Part shown: positions 1-8,576 of the stretch, in pieces
Numbering within the stretch: position 1 is the first letter of the stretch
Layout of the letters: every line of letters begins with the position of its first letter
From: Mycobacterium sp. E2479
GTDB lineage: Bacteria; Actinomycetota; Actinomycetes; Mycobacteriales; Mycobacteriaceae
Direction: 5' to 3'
NCBI RefSeq assembly: GCF_001667925.1
Contig: NZ_LZJR01000042.1
Coordinates: forward strand, 1-37,401
Length of the DNA: 37,401 nt
Translations under genes and position numbers: made by a program
The notes under the pieces: model-generated
Told to the model about the DNA's origin: nothing
Seen by the model: only the letters and a program-made list of their open reading frames with translations
Database searches by the model: none

Positions 1-559
1 GCGGCAGGGCGTCCCAGTCCAGCACCACCTCGGTATGCAGCGGGGAACGCTTGCGCTCCCAGAACCGGCGGCCGCGGGCCCGATGCGGCCGGTCGTAGTA
101 GGTCAGGGTGCCGGTGAAGCGCGATTCGATGCCGCTACCGATCTCGGCACGGTCGAGCGCGGAATCCCACACCATGCGCCACTCCTGGCCAGGCGCGAGT
201 ACGGGCAGCCCGCGGGGGAGCCGCAATTCGACGACATCGGCGTAGCCGTCGGTGGCGTTCTCGTATTCGGCCACGGTGGGGGGATTGGTAAAGGAGAACC
301 CGATGTCGTAGGCCGCGGTGCGTCCGAAGTTGCGGACCACGAGTTCGATCACGTGCCAGTCGGCCGAATGCGGCTCCATGAACATCGCGACCTGCGGGCG
401 CGTCTGCTCCGCGGCCGCCCGGCGGTTCCGGTTGATCTGCCTGTTGGTGAAGACCAGCGTGACGATTGCCAGGACGATTGCCGCCCACGCCGCCCACGCT
501 ATCCAGGTGTCGGACCCGACGTGCGTGACATCATGCCAGCTGTCCTGGATCCAACCCAT
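1..559 (-). CDS. Membrane-anchored hypothetical protein (3' end missing)
   Basis: The reading frame opens at an ATG (557-559, minus strand) preceded by a GGAGGG ribosome site and a TATAAG hexamer, and runs off the left edge after 186 codons. Residues about 19-39 form one hydrophobic helix (IAWAAWAAIVLAIVTLVFT) followed by an Arg/Asn-rich stretch, so this looks like a single N-terminal membrane anchor with the rest in the cytoplasm. The remainder contains phrases such as VVRNFGRTAAYDIGF and LAPGQEWRMVWD, with a beta-rich look. I do not recognise the family and assign no function. It points away from the neighbouring glyoxalase promoter and is probably the last or only gene of its unit. The codon usage and uninterrupted frame support it as real; the antisense frames here look spurious. 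Confidence 0.7.
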   Translation of the reverse strand, partial: MGWIQDSWHDVTHVGSDTWIAWAAWAAIVLAIVTLVFTNRQINRNRRAAAEQTRPQVAMFMEPHSADWHVIELVVRNFGRTAAYDIGFSFTNPPTVAEYENATDGYADVVELRLPRGLPVLAPGQEWRMVWDSALDRAEIGSGIESRFTGTLTYYDRPHRARGRRFWERKRSPLHTEVVLDWDALP

Positions 560-628
560 GGAATCCACCCTCCGCTTATATCACAGGGGCGGTCGCGTCG
601 CCGCATGGTGATGATGGGCGATGCGGCC

Positions 629-1342
629 TCAGCCGCCCATCAGCATCCGCCATTGATCGAGGTTTGCTGCCCGATACACATAGTTGGAACGCTTGACCTC
701 CGCGAGCGGCGCGCTGGGCTCCGCCGAATACCAGTGGCCCGGGAACACGGTCGGGTCACCGGGCAGGGTCGCGAGCCGCTGCAGGCTGCGGTACATCTCG
801 TCGGAGTCCCCGCCGGGGAAGTCGGTGCGCCCGCAGCCCTCCAAGAAGAGCGTGTCGCCGGCGACGAGGCGGCCATCGAGCAGAAAGCACTGGCTGCCCG
901 GCGTGTGGCCCGGGGTATGCAGCAACTCGATCTCGATGTCGCCGATGCTGACCTTGTCATGATCCTCGTGCGAGGTCAGGTCACTAAGACTTATTCCGGT
1001 GACTCGCGAAACCCACTGTGCCTCATGGGTGTTGACGTGTACCGGCACAGGTGCCCGGTCCAGCAGTTCGGCCAGGCCCGGCAGGGCGAACCCCATCATG
1101 GACCCACCCACGTGGTCGGGGTGGTGGTGGGTCACCAGCACGCCGGACAGGTGCATGCCGTCGGCCTCGAGTGCGTCGAGCAGATCGCCGGCGGCATAGG
1201 CCGGGTCGACGACCACGCAGTCACCGGTTTGCCGGTCGCCGATCAGGTAGGCGAAGTTGCGCATTTGCGTCGCGAACATGTCGCCGGCGGCGAAGTCGCG
1301 ACCGGAGAGCAGTTGTCGGAAGTACAGCCGGTCCTCTGGCAC
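629..1342 (-). CDS. Glyoxalase II-like metallo-beta-lactamase-fold hydrolase
   Basis: 237 residues, the length I recall for Mtb Rv0634c. The metal-binding signature THHHPDHVGG is present, followed by the downstream histidines of LLHTPGHTPGSQ, the aspartate of LVAGDTLF and a C-terminal FPGHW, which together form the dinuclear metal site of the glyoxalase II/MBL superfamily. It probably hydrolyses a thioester such as a lactoyl-thiol (mycothiol or glutathione type); the true substrate is not shown by the sequence. The open frame extends much further upstream, but GTG at 1342 is chosen because it gives the family length and lies six bases after a TACTCT -10 hexamer, suggesting a leaderless mRNA. 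It is divergent from the antitoxin-like gene at 1433. Confidence 0.88.
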   Translation of the reverse strand: MPEDRLYFRQLLSGRDFAAGDMFATQMRNFAYLIGDRQTGDCVVVDPAYAAGDLLDALEADGMHLSGVLVTHHHPDHVGGSMMGFALPGLAELLDRAPVPVHVNTHEAQWVSRVTGISLSDLTSHEDHDKVSIGDIEIELLHTPGHTPGSQCFLLDGRLVAGDTLFLEGCGRTDFPGGDSDEMYRSLQRLATLPGDPTVFPGHWYSAEPSAPLAEVKRSNYVYRAANLDQWRMLMGG

Positions 1343-1348
1343 GAGACC

Positions 1349-1354
1349 AGAGTA
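1349..1354 (-). promoter_or_regulatory. -10 hexamer for leaderless glyoxalase gene
   Basis: On the minus strand TACTCT is followed by six bases and then the GTG start of the hydrolase. This spacing puts the transcription start at or next to the start codon. No clear -35 is seen, which is common in mycobacteria. Confidence 0.45.
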
Positions 1355-1420
1355 GGACCCCGACCGCGACGCGCCGCCGACACCGGCGTATCGGACCCGA
1401 TTCGGGCGGTGCCTCGTGGG

Positions 1421-1426
1421 TATTGT
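1421..1426 (+). promoter_or_regulatory. -10 hexamer for leaderless antitoxin-like gene
   Basis: TATTGT is followed by six bases and the ATG at 1433. There is no Shine-Dalgarno sequence in between, so transcription probably begins at the ATG. Confidence 0.45.
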
Positions 1427-1432
1427 TGGCGC

Positions 1433-1639
1433 ATGAGGAAGAAGGTCGAAATCGAGGTCGACGCCGATCTGATCGATGAGGCGATCCGCCGCTTCCATCT
1501 CCTCGACGCGCGCGAAGCCATCAACCTCGCGTTGCGGACATTGCTCAGCGACGGCGACTTTGTCGAGCAGGACGACGAGTACGACGAGTTCAGCGACCTC
1601 AGTGCCTGGCAATCTCAGCGCAACGGCGGGAGCGGCTGA
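1433..1639 (+). CDS. VapB-family (DUF2191-like) antitoxin, orphan
   Basis: 68 residues, in the position of Mtb Rv0634A. The N-terminus (MRKKVEIEVDADLIDEAI...) has the short beta strand and two helices of a ribbon-helix-helix DNA-binding antitoxin of the VapB/DUF2191 type (roughly residues 3-40). The C-terminus is acidic (DGDFVEQDDEYDEF), as expected for a toxin-neutralising tail. No PIN-domain VapC frame follows: 1640-1791 holds only intergenic DNA before tRNA-Thr. It may act as a stand-alone regulator or neutralise a toxin encoded elsewhere. A longer frame extends upstream to position 35 but is antisense to two real genes and has no start support. Confidence 0.75.
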   Translation: MRKKVEIEVDADLIDEAIRRFHLLDAREAINLALRTLLSDGDFVEQDDEYDEFSDLSAWQSQRNGGSG

Positions 1640-1722
1640 TGTTTGCCGCGGCTTTGTCGATTGCCGGGTAACTTGCACGATTACGAACGCTGGCGCGGGC
1701 CTGCGCTTGCGCTACCCGTGGT

Positions 1723-1752
1723 TTGGTTCCGCTACAGGCCAGGCTGTACCCT
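1723..1752 (+). promoter_or_regulatory. Candidate promoter of the tRNA-Thr/tRNA-Met/rpmG unit
   Basis: TTGGTT (1723-1728) and TACCCT (1747-1752) are separated by 18 bases, a housekeeping sigma-A-like arrangement about 40 bases before tRNA-Thr. No other good promoter is seen between the antitoxin gene and the tRNA. Confidence 0.45.
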
Positions 1753-1791
1753 CTTTTAGGCCCGCGCGGAGGAGATCGCTGCGGGTGAACG

Positions 1792-1864
1792 GCCCCCTTA
1801 GCTCAGTCGGTAGAGCGTTTCCATGGTAAGGAAAAGGTCAACGGTTCGATTCCGTTAGGGGGCT
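1792..1864 (+). tRNA. thrT: tRNA-Thr (GGT anticodon)
   Basis: A 73-nt cloverleaf. The acceptor arms GCCCCCT and AGGGGGC pair fully and T is the discriminator base. The D-arm is GCTC/GAGC. The anticodon stem TTTCC/GGAAA carries the loop ATGGTAA with GGT at positions 34-36, and the T-loop is TTCGATT. CCA is not encoded. It lies directly upstream of tRNA-Met, as in Mtb. Confidence 0.97.
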
Positions 1865-1915
1865 CGGCGGACGCCGAGCAGGCGTGGGCGGCCCCGACCC
1901 CGAAGGGGTGCCAGA

Positions 1916-1989
<74 letters not shown>

Positions 1990-2035
1990 CAACACAACAG
2001 CACAGCTTTGTTTTGAGGATTGAGAGAGAACCGTC

Positions 2036-2203
2036 ATGGCTTCCAGTACCGACGTACGCCCGAAGATCACCTTGGCATGCGAGGTGTGCAAGCACCGCAA
2101 CTACATCACCAAGAAAAACCGCCGGAACGACCCGGACCGACTGGAGCTGAAGAAGTTCTGCCCCAACTGCGGTAAGCACCAGGCGCACCGAGAGACGCGC
2201 TAG
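2036..2203 (+). CDS. rpmG: 50S ribosomal protein L33 (zinc-binding form)
   Basis: 55 residues beginning [19 protein letters not shown]. Two CxxC knuckles (CEVC at residues 15-18 and CPNC near 43-46) make this the zinc-containing C+ paralogue, matching Mtb rpmG2 (Rv0634B). It is a small protein of the large ribosomal subunit. It follows tRNA-Thr and tRNA-Met closely and is probably co-transcribed with them. Mycobacteria often carry a second, zinc-free L33 elsewhere that replaces this one under zinc limitation; that copy is not in this window. Confidence 0.95.
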
Positions 2204-2237
2204 CGGCTCCCCGCGGCGTTTACTCCGATTGACTAGG

Positions 2238-2243
2238 TAGTTT
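2238..2243 (+). promoter_or_regulatory. -10 hexamer for leaderless hadA
   Basis: TAGTTT is followed by seven bases and the GTG start of hadA at 2251. No Shine-Dalgarno sequence is visible before the GTG. This would drive hadABC separately from the tRNA-rpmG unit. Confidence 0.4.
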
Positions 2244-2250
2244 AAGAACC

Positions 2251-2730
2251 GTGCCGCTAAGTTCCAGCATCGTCGGTATGCACTACCGCTACCCCGATCA
2301 TTACGAGGTGGAGCGGGAGAAGATCCGCGAATACGCGGTGGCCGTGCAAAACGACGACCCCGCGTTCTTCGAGGAGAAGGCCGCGGCCGAACTGGGCTAT
2401 AAGGGCTTGGTCGCCCCGCTGACGTTCATCTGCGTGTTCGGCTACCAGGCGCAGACGGCATTTTTCGAGCACGCCAACATCGCCGTCCACGACGCACAGA
2501 TCGTTCAGGTCGACCAGGTGCTGAAATTCATGGCGCCCATCGTGGCGGGCGACAAGCTGTACTGCGACGTCTACGTGGACTCGGTGCGAGAGTCGCACGG
2601 TACCCAGATCATTGTCACCAAGAATGTCGTCACCAACGACGCCGGCGACGTCGTGCAAGAGACCTACACGACCCTGGCGGGCCGTGCCGGTGAGGATGGA
2701 AAAGAGGGATTTACTGATGCCACTGCGTGA
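2251..2730 (+). CDS. hadA: (3R)-hydroxyacyl-ACP dehydratase subunit HadA
   Basis: 159 residues, close to the Mtb HadA length (Rv0635), with the half hot-dog fold. HadA pairs with HadB to dehydrate 3-hydroxyacyl-ACP intermediates in the FAS-II cycle that elongates meromycolate chains. HadA is the substrate-binding, non-catalytic partner. Cys61, in LTFICVFGY, is conserved; in Mtb this cysteine is the site modified by activated thiacetazone and isoxyl. The start is GTG at 2251 (MPLSSSIVGMHYRYPD). Its last 14 bases overlap hadB, implying translational coupling. Confidence 0.96.
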   Translation: MPLSSSIVGMHYRYPDHYEVEREKIREYAVAVQNDDPAFFEEKAAAELGYKGLVAPLTFICVFGYQAQTAFFEHANIAVHDAQIVQVDQVLKFMAPIVAGDKLYCDVYVDSVRESHGTQIIVTKNVVTNDAGDVVQETYTTLAGRAGEDGKEGFTDATA

Positions 2731-3145
2731 GTTCAGCTCCGTGAAGGTGGGTGACCAACTTCCTGAGAAGATCTACCCGCTGACCCGACAAGATCTGGTG
2801 AATTACGCGGGCGTCTCTGGCGACCTCAACCCGATTCACTGGGACGACGAGATCGCCAAGGTCGTCGGCCTGGACACCGCGATCGCGCACGGCATGCTGA
2901 CCATGGGCATCGGCGGGGGTTACGTCACCGCCTGGATCGGCGACCCGGGCGCCGTCACCGAATACAACGTGCGGTTCACCGCCGTGGTGCCCGTGCCCAA
3001 CGACGGCAAGGGCGCCGAGCTGGTCTTCAACGGCCGGGTGAAGTCCGCCGATCCCGAGACCAAGTCCGTGACTATCGCGCTCACCGCCACCACCGGCGGC
3101 AAGAAGATCTTCGGCAGGGCGATCGCGTCCGCGACTCTGGCATAG
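2717..3145 (+). CDS. hadB: (3R)-hydroxyacyl-ACP dehydratase catalytic subunit HadB
   Basis: 142 residues, the length of Mtb HadB (Rv0636). The hydratase-2 motif SGDLNPIHWDDE carries the catalytic Asp36 and His41. HadB is the catalytic half of both HadAB and HadBC in FAS-II mycolic-acid elongation. The start ATG at 2717 lies inside the 3' end of hadA in another frame and is preceded by the purine-rich AAAGAGGGAT. Only three bases separate its stop from hadC, so the three genes are one operon. Confidence 0.96.
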   Translation: MPLREFSSVKVGDQLPEKIYPLTRQDLVNYAGVSGDLNPIHWDDEIAKVVGLDTAIAHGMLTMGIGGGYVTAWIGDPGAVTEYNVRFTAVVPVPNDGKGAELVFNGRVKSADPETKSVTIALTATTGGKKIFGRAIASATLA

Positions 3146-3148
3146 CTC

Positions 3149-3649
3149 ATGGCGCTCAAGACAGATATCCGCGGCATGATCTGGCGGTATGCGGATTCCT
3201 TTGTTGTGGGCCGTGAACAAGTCCGCCAGTTTGCGCAATCCATCAAGAACGACCACCCGGCCCACTACAGGGAGGACGCGGCCGTCGAACTCGGCCACAG
3301 CGCGATCGTCGCGCCGCTGACCTTCGCGACGATCTTGGCCAAGCTGGTCCAGCTGGACTTCTTCCGGCACGTCGACATCGGCATGGAAACCCTGGTGATC
3401 GTCCAGGTCGACCAGCGCTTCGTGTTCGCCAAGCCGATCAAGGCCGGCGACAGGCTGTGGGCCCGGATGGAGATCCACTCGGTGGACGAGCGCTTCGGCG
3501 CCGACATCGTCGTCACCAAGAACATCTGCACCAACGACCAGGGTGAGCTGGTCTTGGAGGCCTACACCACGCTGATGAGCCAGTACGCCGAACAGTCCGA
3601 AAACCTGCGCTGGGACCCGGAGTCCGGCCAGGTTGTCAGGACAGCGTAA
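3149..3649 (+). CDS. hadC: (3R)-hydroxyacyl-ACP dehydratase subunit HadC
   Basis: 166 residues, identical in length to Mtb HadC (Rv0637). It resembles HadA throughout (for example FVVGREQVRQFAQSIKND and IVAPLTFATIL), with a single hot-dog fold and no hydratase-2 catalytic pair, as expected for the substrate-specificity partner. HadBC acts in late elongation cycles on longer meromycolate chains. Where HadA has Cys61, HadC has a non-cysteine residue (TFATIL). It is the last gene of the hadABC operon; 144 bases separate it from tRNA-Trp. Confidence 0.95.
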   Translation: MALKTDIRGMIWRYADSFVVGREQVRQFAQSIKNDHPAHYREDAAVELGHSAIVAPLTFATILAKLVQLDFFRHVDIGMETLVIVQVDQRFVFAKPIKAGDRLWARMEIHSVDERFGADIVVTKNICTNDQGELVLEAYTTLMSQYAEQSENLRWDPESGQVVRTA

Positions 3650-3674
3650 TTAGTATCTGACTCGCGCACCGTTG

Positions 3675-3680
3675 TACACT
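3675..3680 (+). promoter_or_regulatory. Candidate -10 for tRNA-Trp
   Basis: TACACT is the best sigma-A-like -10 in the 144-base hadC to tRNA-Trp gap. No convincing -35 sits at 17-18 bases; the sequence there is TTAGTA-like. Confidence 0.3.
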
Positions 3681-3793
3681 CGGTCCTCGGGGTTTTCCCA
3701 GCATCAGCGCGCTTTCCGTGAGTCGAGCAATCGGAGGGCGCGCGTGTCATGTAAGCCCCGGTAGGTAAGCGCAGGTTGGCCTGCCAACCGCGA

Positions 3794-3866
<73 letters not shown>

Positions 3867-3960
3867 CTAATGGCGAACGTCCTGGCATGGTGGACACTGG
3901 AAGACGGTTCCCACCACAGGCGGGATGTTCGCGAAGTACGAGCAAACAAAGGAGCATGCG

Positions 3961-5269
<1,309 letters not shown>

Positions 5270-5316
5270 ACCGGCGCATACGCCCGGCGTAAACCAGGAA
5301 GGAACAACACAATCTC

Positions 5317-5745
5317 ATGGCCCCGAAGAAGAAAGTCGTCGGGCTGATCAAGCTTCAGATCCAGGCGGGGCAGGCCAACCCGGCGCCGCCGGTCGGGCCC
5401 GCGCTCGGTCAGCACGGCGTCAACATCATGGAGTTCTGCAAGGCATACAACGCTGCCACGGAGAACCAGCGTGGCAACGTCATCCCCGTGGAGATCACGG
5501 TCTATGAGGACCGCAGCTTCACCTTCGCGCTCAAGACCCCGCCCGCCGCCAAGCTGCTGCTCAAGGCGGCCGGCGTGGGCAAGGGATCGGCCGAGCCGCA
5601 CAAGACCAAGGTCGCCAAGGTCAGCTGGGATCAGGTCAAGGAGATCGCCGAGACCAAGAAGGCCGACCTGAACGCCAACGACATCGACGCAGCCGCCAAG
5701 ATCATCGCCGGCACCGCCCGGTCGATGGGTATCACCGTCGAGTAA
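5317..5745 (+). CDS. rplK: 50S ribosomal protein L11
   Basis: 142 residues ([18 protein letters not shown]). The N-terminal domain has the proline-rich [20 protein letters not shown] loop region, the site of thiostrepton-class contacts and of stringent-factor sensing. The C-terminal domain binds the GTPase-associated region of 23S rRNA. The purine tract AGGAAGGA lies upstream, about 14 bases from the ATG, rather far. It is transcribed with rplA downstream. Confidence 0.98.
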   Translation: MAPKKKVVGLIKLQIQAGQANPAPPVGPALGQHGVNIMEFCKAYNAATENQRGNVIPVEITVYEDRSFTFALKTPPAAKLLLKAAGVGKGSAEPHKTKVAKVSWDQVKEIAETKKADLNANDIDAAAKIIAGTARSMGITVE

Positions 5746-5821
5746 TACCCGCATCACAACCGTGGGAGGGCCAGCTTCGGCCCGCTTTCCAACCACGACC
5801 CAACACAGATTGGATCAGCAA

Positions 5822-6529
5822 GTGAGCAAGAACAGCAAGGCATACCGGGCCGCCGCCGAGAAGGTGGACCGCGACAACCTCTACACCCCGCTGGAAGCGG
5901 CCAAGCTTGCCAAGGAAACGTCGTCGAGCAAGCAGGACTCGACCGTCGAGGTGGCGATCCGGCTGGGCGTCGACCCGCGCAAGGCCGACCAGATGGTCCG
6001 GGGCACGGTCAACCTCCCGCACGGCACTGGCAAGACCGCCCGCGTCGCGGTGTTCGCCGTGGGCGATAAGGCCGAGCAGGCTCAGGCCGCCGGCGCCGAC
6101 ATCGTGGGCAGCGATGACCTGATCGAGAAGATCCAGGGCGGCTGGCTGGAATTCGATGCCGCGATCGCCACCCCGGACCAGATGGCCAAGGTGGGTCGCA
6201 TCGCCCGCGTGCTCGGTCCCCGCGGCCTGATGCCGAACCCCAAGACGGGCACCGTGACCCCCGACGTCGCCAAGGCGGTCGCCGATATCAAGGGCGGCAA
6301 GATCAACTTCCGCATCGACAAGCAGGCCAACCTGCACTTCGTGATCGGCAAGGCCTCGTTCGACGAGAAGGCCCTGGCCGAGAACTACGGCGCCGCGCTG
6401 GACGAGGTGCTGCGGCTCAAGCCGTCCGCCTCCAAGGGCCGCTACCTGCGCAAGATCGTGGTCTCGACGACGACCGGGCCGGGCATCCCGGTGGACCCGG
6501 CCGTCACCCGCAACTTCACCGAGGGCTGA
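5822..6529 (+). CDS. rplA: 50S ribosomal protein L1
   Basis: 235 residues from GTG at 5822 ([16 protein letters not shown]), the Mtb length. The signature [17 protein letters not shown] is present. L1 forms the mobile stalk of the large subunit at the E site and in many bacteria represses its own rplK-rplA mRNA. The frame is open a further 20 codons upstream, but those codons have no homology to L1. It is convergent with the sigma-factor gene at 6555, with a hairpin between them. Confidence 0.98.
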   Translation: MSKNSKAYRAAAEKVDRDNLYTPLEAAKLAKETSSSKQDSTVEVAIRLGVDPRKADQMVRGTVNLPHGTGKTARVAVFAVGDKAEQAQAAGADIVGSDDLIEKIQGGWLEFDAAIATPDQMAKVGRIARVLGPRGLMPNPKTGTVTPDVAKAVADIKGGKINFRIDKQANLHFVIGKASFDEKALAENYGAALDEVLRLKPSASKGRYLRKIVVSTTTGPGIPVDPAVTRNFTEG

Positions 6530-6547
6530 GCCCGCCAGTCGTGGAGG

Positions 6548-6565
6548 GCGGGGGCTAACCCCCGC
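6548..6565. terminator. Hairpin between convergent rplA and sigma gene
   Basis: GCGGGGG and CCCCCGC form a perfect 7-bp stem around the loop CTAA. It overlaps the stop codon of the sigma-factor gene. No T-tract follows on either side, so it may work poorly as an intrinsic terminator. Confidence 0.4.
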
Positions 6566-7772
6566 ACTCGGCGATGCGCCGCCGCAGAAACGCGCGGCCG
6601 GGGTCAGATCCATTGGACTGCAACGCCACTCGATACCAGGTGAGCGCGGCGGCGGGTCTGCCTGCGCGCCGCAACAGGTCGGCGCGCACGGGCGCGACGA
6701 GATTGGCCCGGGTCAGCCGCGGATCGTCTGCCACCTTGTCCAGGGCGGCCAGGCCGGCATCGGGCCCGTCGCGAAATCCGATGGCCAGCGCCCGGTTCGC
6801 CGCCACCACCGGGGAGCCGGTCAGCCCGAGCAGGCGGTCGTAAGCGGCGCAGATGGCCACCCAGTCCGTCTCCTGGAAGGACGGTGCCGTGGCATGCACC
6901 GCGGCGATCACGGCCTGGAGCAGGTAGGCGCCCGTCGAACCCTGGGCCTGCCGCAACCGATCGAGCCCGCGCGAAATGCGCCCACGATCCCATCGGCGCC
7001 GGTTCTGGTCCTCGAGCGGCACCAGCATCCCGGTATCGTCCACCCGGGTCGCGCGCCGCGAATCATGCAGCAGCATCAGGGCGGACAGCGCGTGCGCCTC
7101 CGGGTCGCCGGGCAGCAGCGCGCACAACTCCGCGCCCAGCCGGATGCCTTCGTCGCACAGATCATCCCGGATGGCCGACGGACCCGCCGTCGACCAGTAG
7201 CCCTCGGTGAACACCGAGTAGACGCAAGCGAACACGTGCGGCGTGCGCTCGGGCAGCAACTCGGCGGGCGGCACCCGCAGCGGAATGTTGGCGTGCCGAA
7301 CCTTGTGCTTGGCGCGGGTGATTCGCTGACCGATGGCCGCTTCGCTCTGTAGCAGCGCGCGGGCGATCTCGCCGACGGTCAAGCCGGACACCAGCCGCAG
7401 TGTGAGCGCCAGCTGCGACGATCGGTCCAGCGCCGGGTGCGCACAGGTGAACATCATCCGCAGCTCGTCGTCGCGAACCGGATGCGGGTCGGTGTGATCG
7501 GTGCGCGCCCGGATGTCGTCCAGCACAGCCGCCAATTCCTTTCCGGGACGCACGGTTTCGCGGCGCAGCCGATCGCGGGCCCGGTTACGGCCCACGGTCA
7601 CCAGCCAGCCGCCCGGGTTGGTGGGCACTCCGTCGCGCGGCCAGGTGCGCAGCGCTTCGGCGCAGGCTTCCTGGACGGCGTCCTCGGCGACGGTCAGATC
7701 GCCGGACCACCGCGCGAGCGCGGCGACGGCGGGTCCCCATTCCCGGCGGAAGACGCCGTCCAGGTTCACCAT
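6555..7772 (-). CDS. ECF42-type RNA polymerase sigma factor with C-terminal extension
   Basis: 405 residues, about twice a minimal ECF sigma factor. Sigma region 2 covers about residues 8-72 (LTVAEDAVQEACAEALRTW, GWLVTVGRNRARDRLRRE). Region 4 covers about 105-160 with the helix-turn-helix LTVGEIARALLQSEAAIGQR. The long C-terminal part (ESVFTEGYWS-like stretch, GDPEAHALSALMLLHDSRR, then helical repeats such as NRALAIGFRDGPDAGLAALD) is the DUF6596/TPR-like extension typical of ECF42. This group has no anti-sigma factor; its usual partners are DGPF/YCII proteins, and one lies immediately upstream with a 3-base gap. The pair is not at this place in Mtb. Targets are unknown; it may control its own operon. 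Confidence 0.88.
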   Translation of the reverse strand: MVNLDGVFRREWGPAVAALARWSGDLTVAEDAVQEACAEALRTWPRDGVPTNPGGWLVTVGRNRARDRLRRETVRPGKELAAVLDDIRARTDHTDPHPVRDDELRMMFTCAHPALDRSSQLALTLRLVSGLTVGEIARALLQSEAAIGQRITRAKHKVRHANIPLRVPPAELLPERTPHVFACVYSVFTEGYWSTAGPSAIRDDLCDEGIRLGAELCALLPGDPEAHALSALMLLHDSRRATRVDDTGMLVPLEDQNRRRWDRGRISRGLDRLRQAQGSTGAYLLQAVIAAVHATAPSFQETDWVAICAAYDRLLGLTGSPVVAANRALAIGFRDGPDAGLAALDKVADDPRLTRANLVAPVRADLLRRAGRPAAALTWYRVALQSNGSDPGRAFLRRRIAECGG

Positions 7773-7775
7773 GGG

Positions 7776-8474
7776 CTACAGGCCCGAGACTCCAGCCAGT
7801 TGCCGAACCTGCACCGTCGAGGCGGGGATCATCGATGCGATCTTGACGGCCTCGTCGCGGTCGGCTGCGCCCAGTAGGTAGATGCCCGTAGCGATTTCGG
7901 CGCCCTCCACGTATGGCCCATCGGTGATCAGAACCTCGCCGTCGCGCACCCGCACGGTCGTCGCCGTCGACCGGTCGTGCAGCGCGGCACCACCGATGAT
8001 GTGATCGCCCGCGGCCGCGTGGAGATCGGCGTGCTTGGCCGCCACCGCCTCCCACTCCGGCGTGCCGGGTGTGTGTGCGGATTCGGCCGGTTCAAGCAGC
8101 AGCGCGAGCCAGTCGTTGCCGGTCAGCTTGCGCGACGTCTCGATGGAATGGACGGTAGGCCACACTTCCACCGCCCCGAACGCGGCGAGCGGGATATCGC
8201 GCGCCAATGCCAGCGCCTCGTCCAGGTTTTCCGCTTCGAACACGTAATAGCCGCAGGCCACCTCGGCGGCTTCGGCGAAGGGCCCATCGGTGACCACCGG
8301 CGCATCCGGGCCGCCGGTGATGACCACAGCTGCGGCAGCTGGAGCCAGGGCATCTCCGGATTTGATCGCCGAGCCGGCTTTGGCGTGGAAGTTCTCCCAT
8401 TCCGCCATCGCGGCGGCTGCGTCGTCGGGTGTGCGGTCTTGCTCTTGACTAATCAGCAGCGCGAAGTACTGCAT
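7776..8474 (-). CDS. Tandem YCII (DGPF) domain protein
   Basis: 232 residues made of two YCII-related domains. Domain 1 (about 1-105) has VVTDGPFAEAAEVACGYYVF and domain 2 (about 115-232) has VLITDGPYVEGAEIATGIYL, so the DGPF signature appears twice, once as DGPY. Single-domain DGPF proteins of about 120 residues are the usual ECF42 partners; here two are fused. Their biochemical role is not established. ATG at 8474 is chosen because GGAGGTGA lies five bases upstream; a GTG at 8483 would overlap that site. Translation is likely coupled to the sigma gene. Confidence 0.88.
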   Translation of the reverse strand: MQYFALLISQEQDRTPDDAAAAMAEWENFHAKAGSAIKSGDALAPAAAAVVITGGPDAPVVTDGPFAEAAEVACGYYVFEAENLDEALALARDIPLAAFGAVEVWPTVHSIETSRKLTGNDWLALLLEPAESAHTPGTPEWEAVAAKHADLHAAAGDHIIGGAALHDRSTATTVRVRDGEVLITDGPYVEGAEIATGIYLLGAADRDEAVKIASMIPASTVQVRQLAGVSGL

Positions 8475-8527
8475 GTTCGTCACCTCCGGTTGTGAGCGAA
8501 GCCTCGTGCTCCACTCTCTACCTACTC

Positions 8528-8554
8528 GACGAACGGCGCAGCGCCAATCCGACA
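8528..8554 (-). promoter_or_regulatory. Candidate ECF42-recognised promoter of the DGPF-sigma operon
   Basis: On the minus strand TGTCGG (8554-8549) is followed after 17 bases by CGTC (8531-8528), about 55 bases before the DGPF protein start. This resembles the TGTCGA / CGWC-type motif that I recall from studies of Streptomyces ECF42 factors. It would make the operon self-regulated. An inverted repeat (GGCGC...GCGCC) lies in the spacer. Confidence 0.4.
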
Positions 8555-8576
8555 GCCGCCAATAATCAGGCGGCTG
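8553..8576 (-). terminator. Hairpin at the mmaA4 stop codon
   Basis: CAGCCGCC and GGCGGCTG form an 8-bp stem with an 8-base loop that includes the mmaA4 stop codon. It has no T-tract and overlaps the -35 of the candidate DGPF promoter, so its role is uncertain. Confidence 0.3.

Noticed and set aside
35..1432. Long plus-strand frame that ends in the antitoxin gene
   Set aside because: It is antisense to the truncated membrane protein and glyoxalase genes; only the last 68 codons match a known family.
1640..1791. Possible VapC toxin after the antitoxin
   Set aside because: No frame with PIN-domain acidic residues fits in 152 bases before tRNA-Thr.
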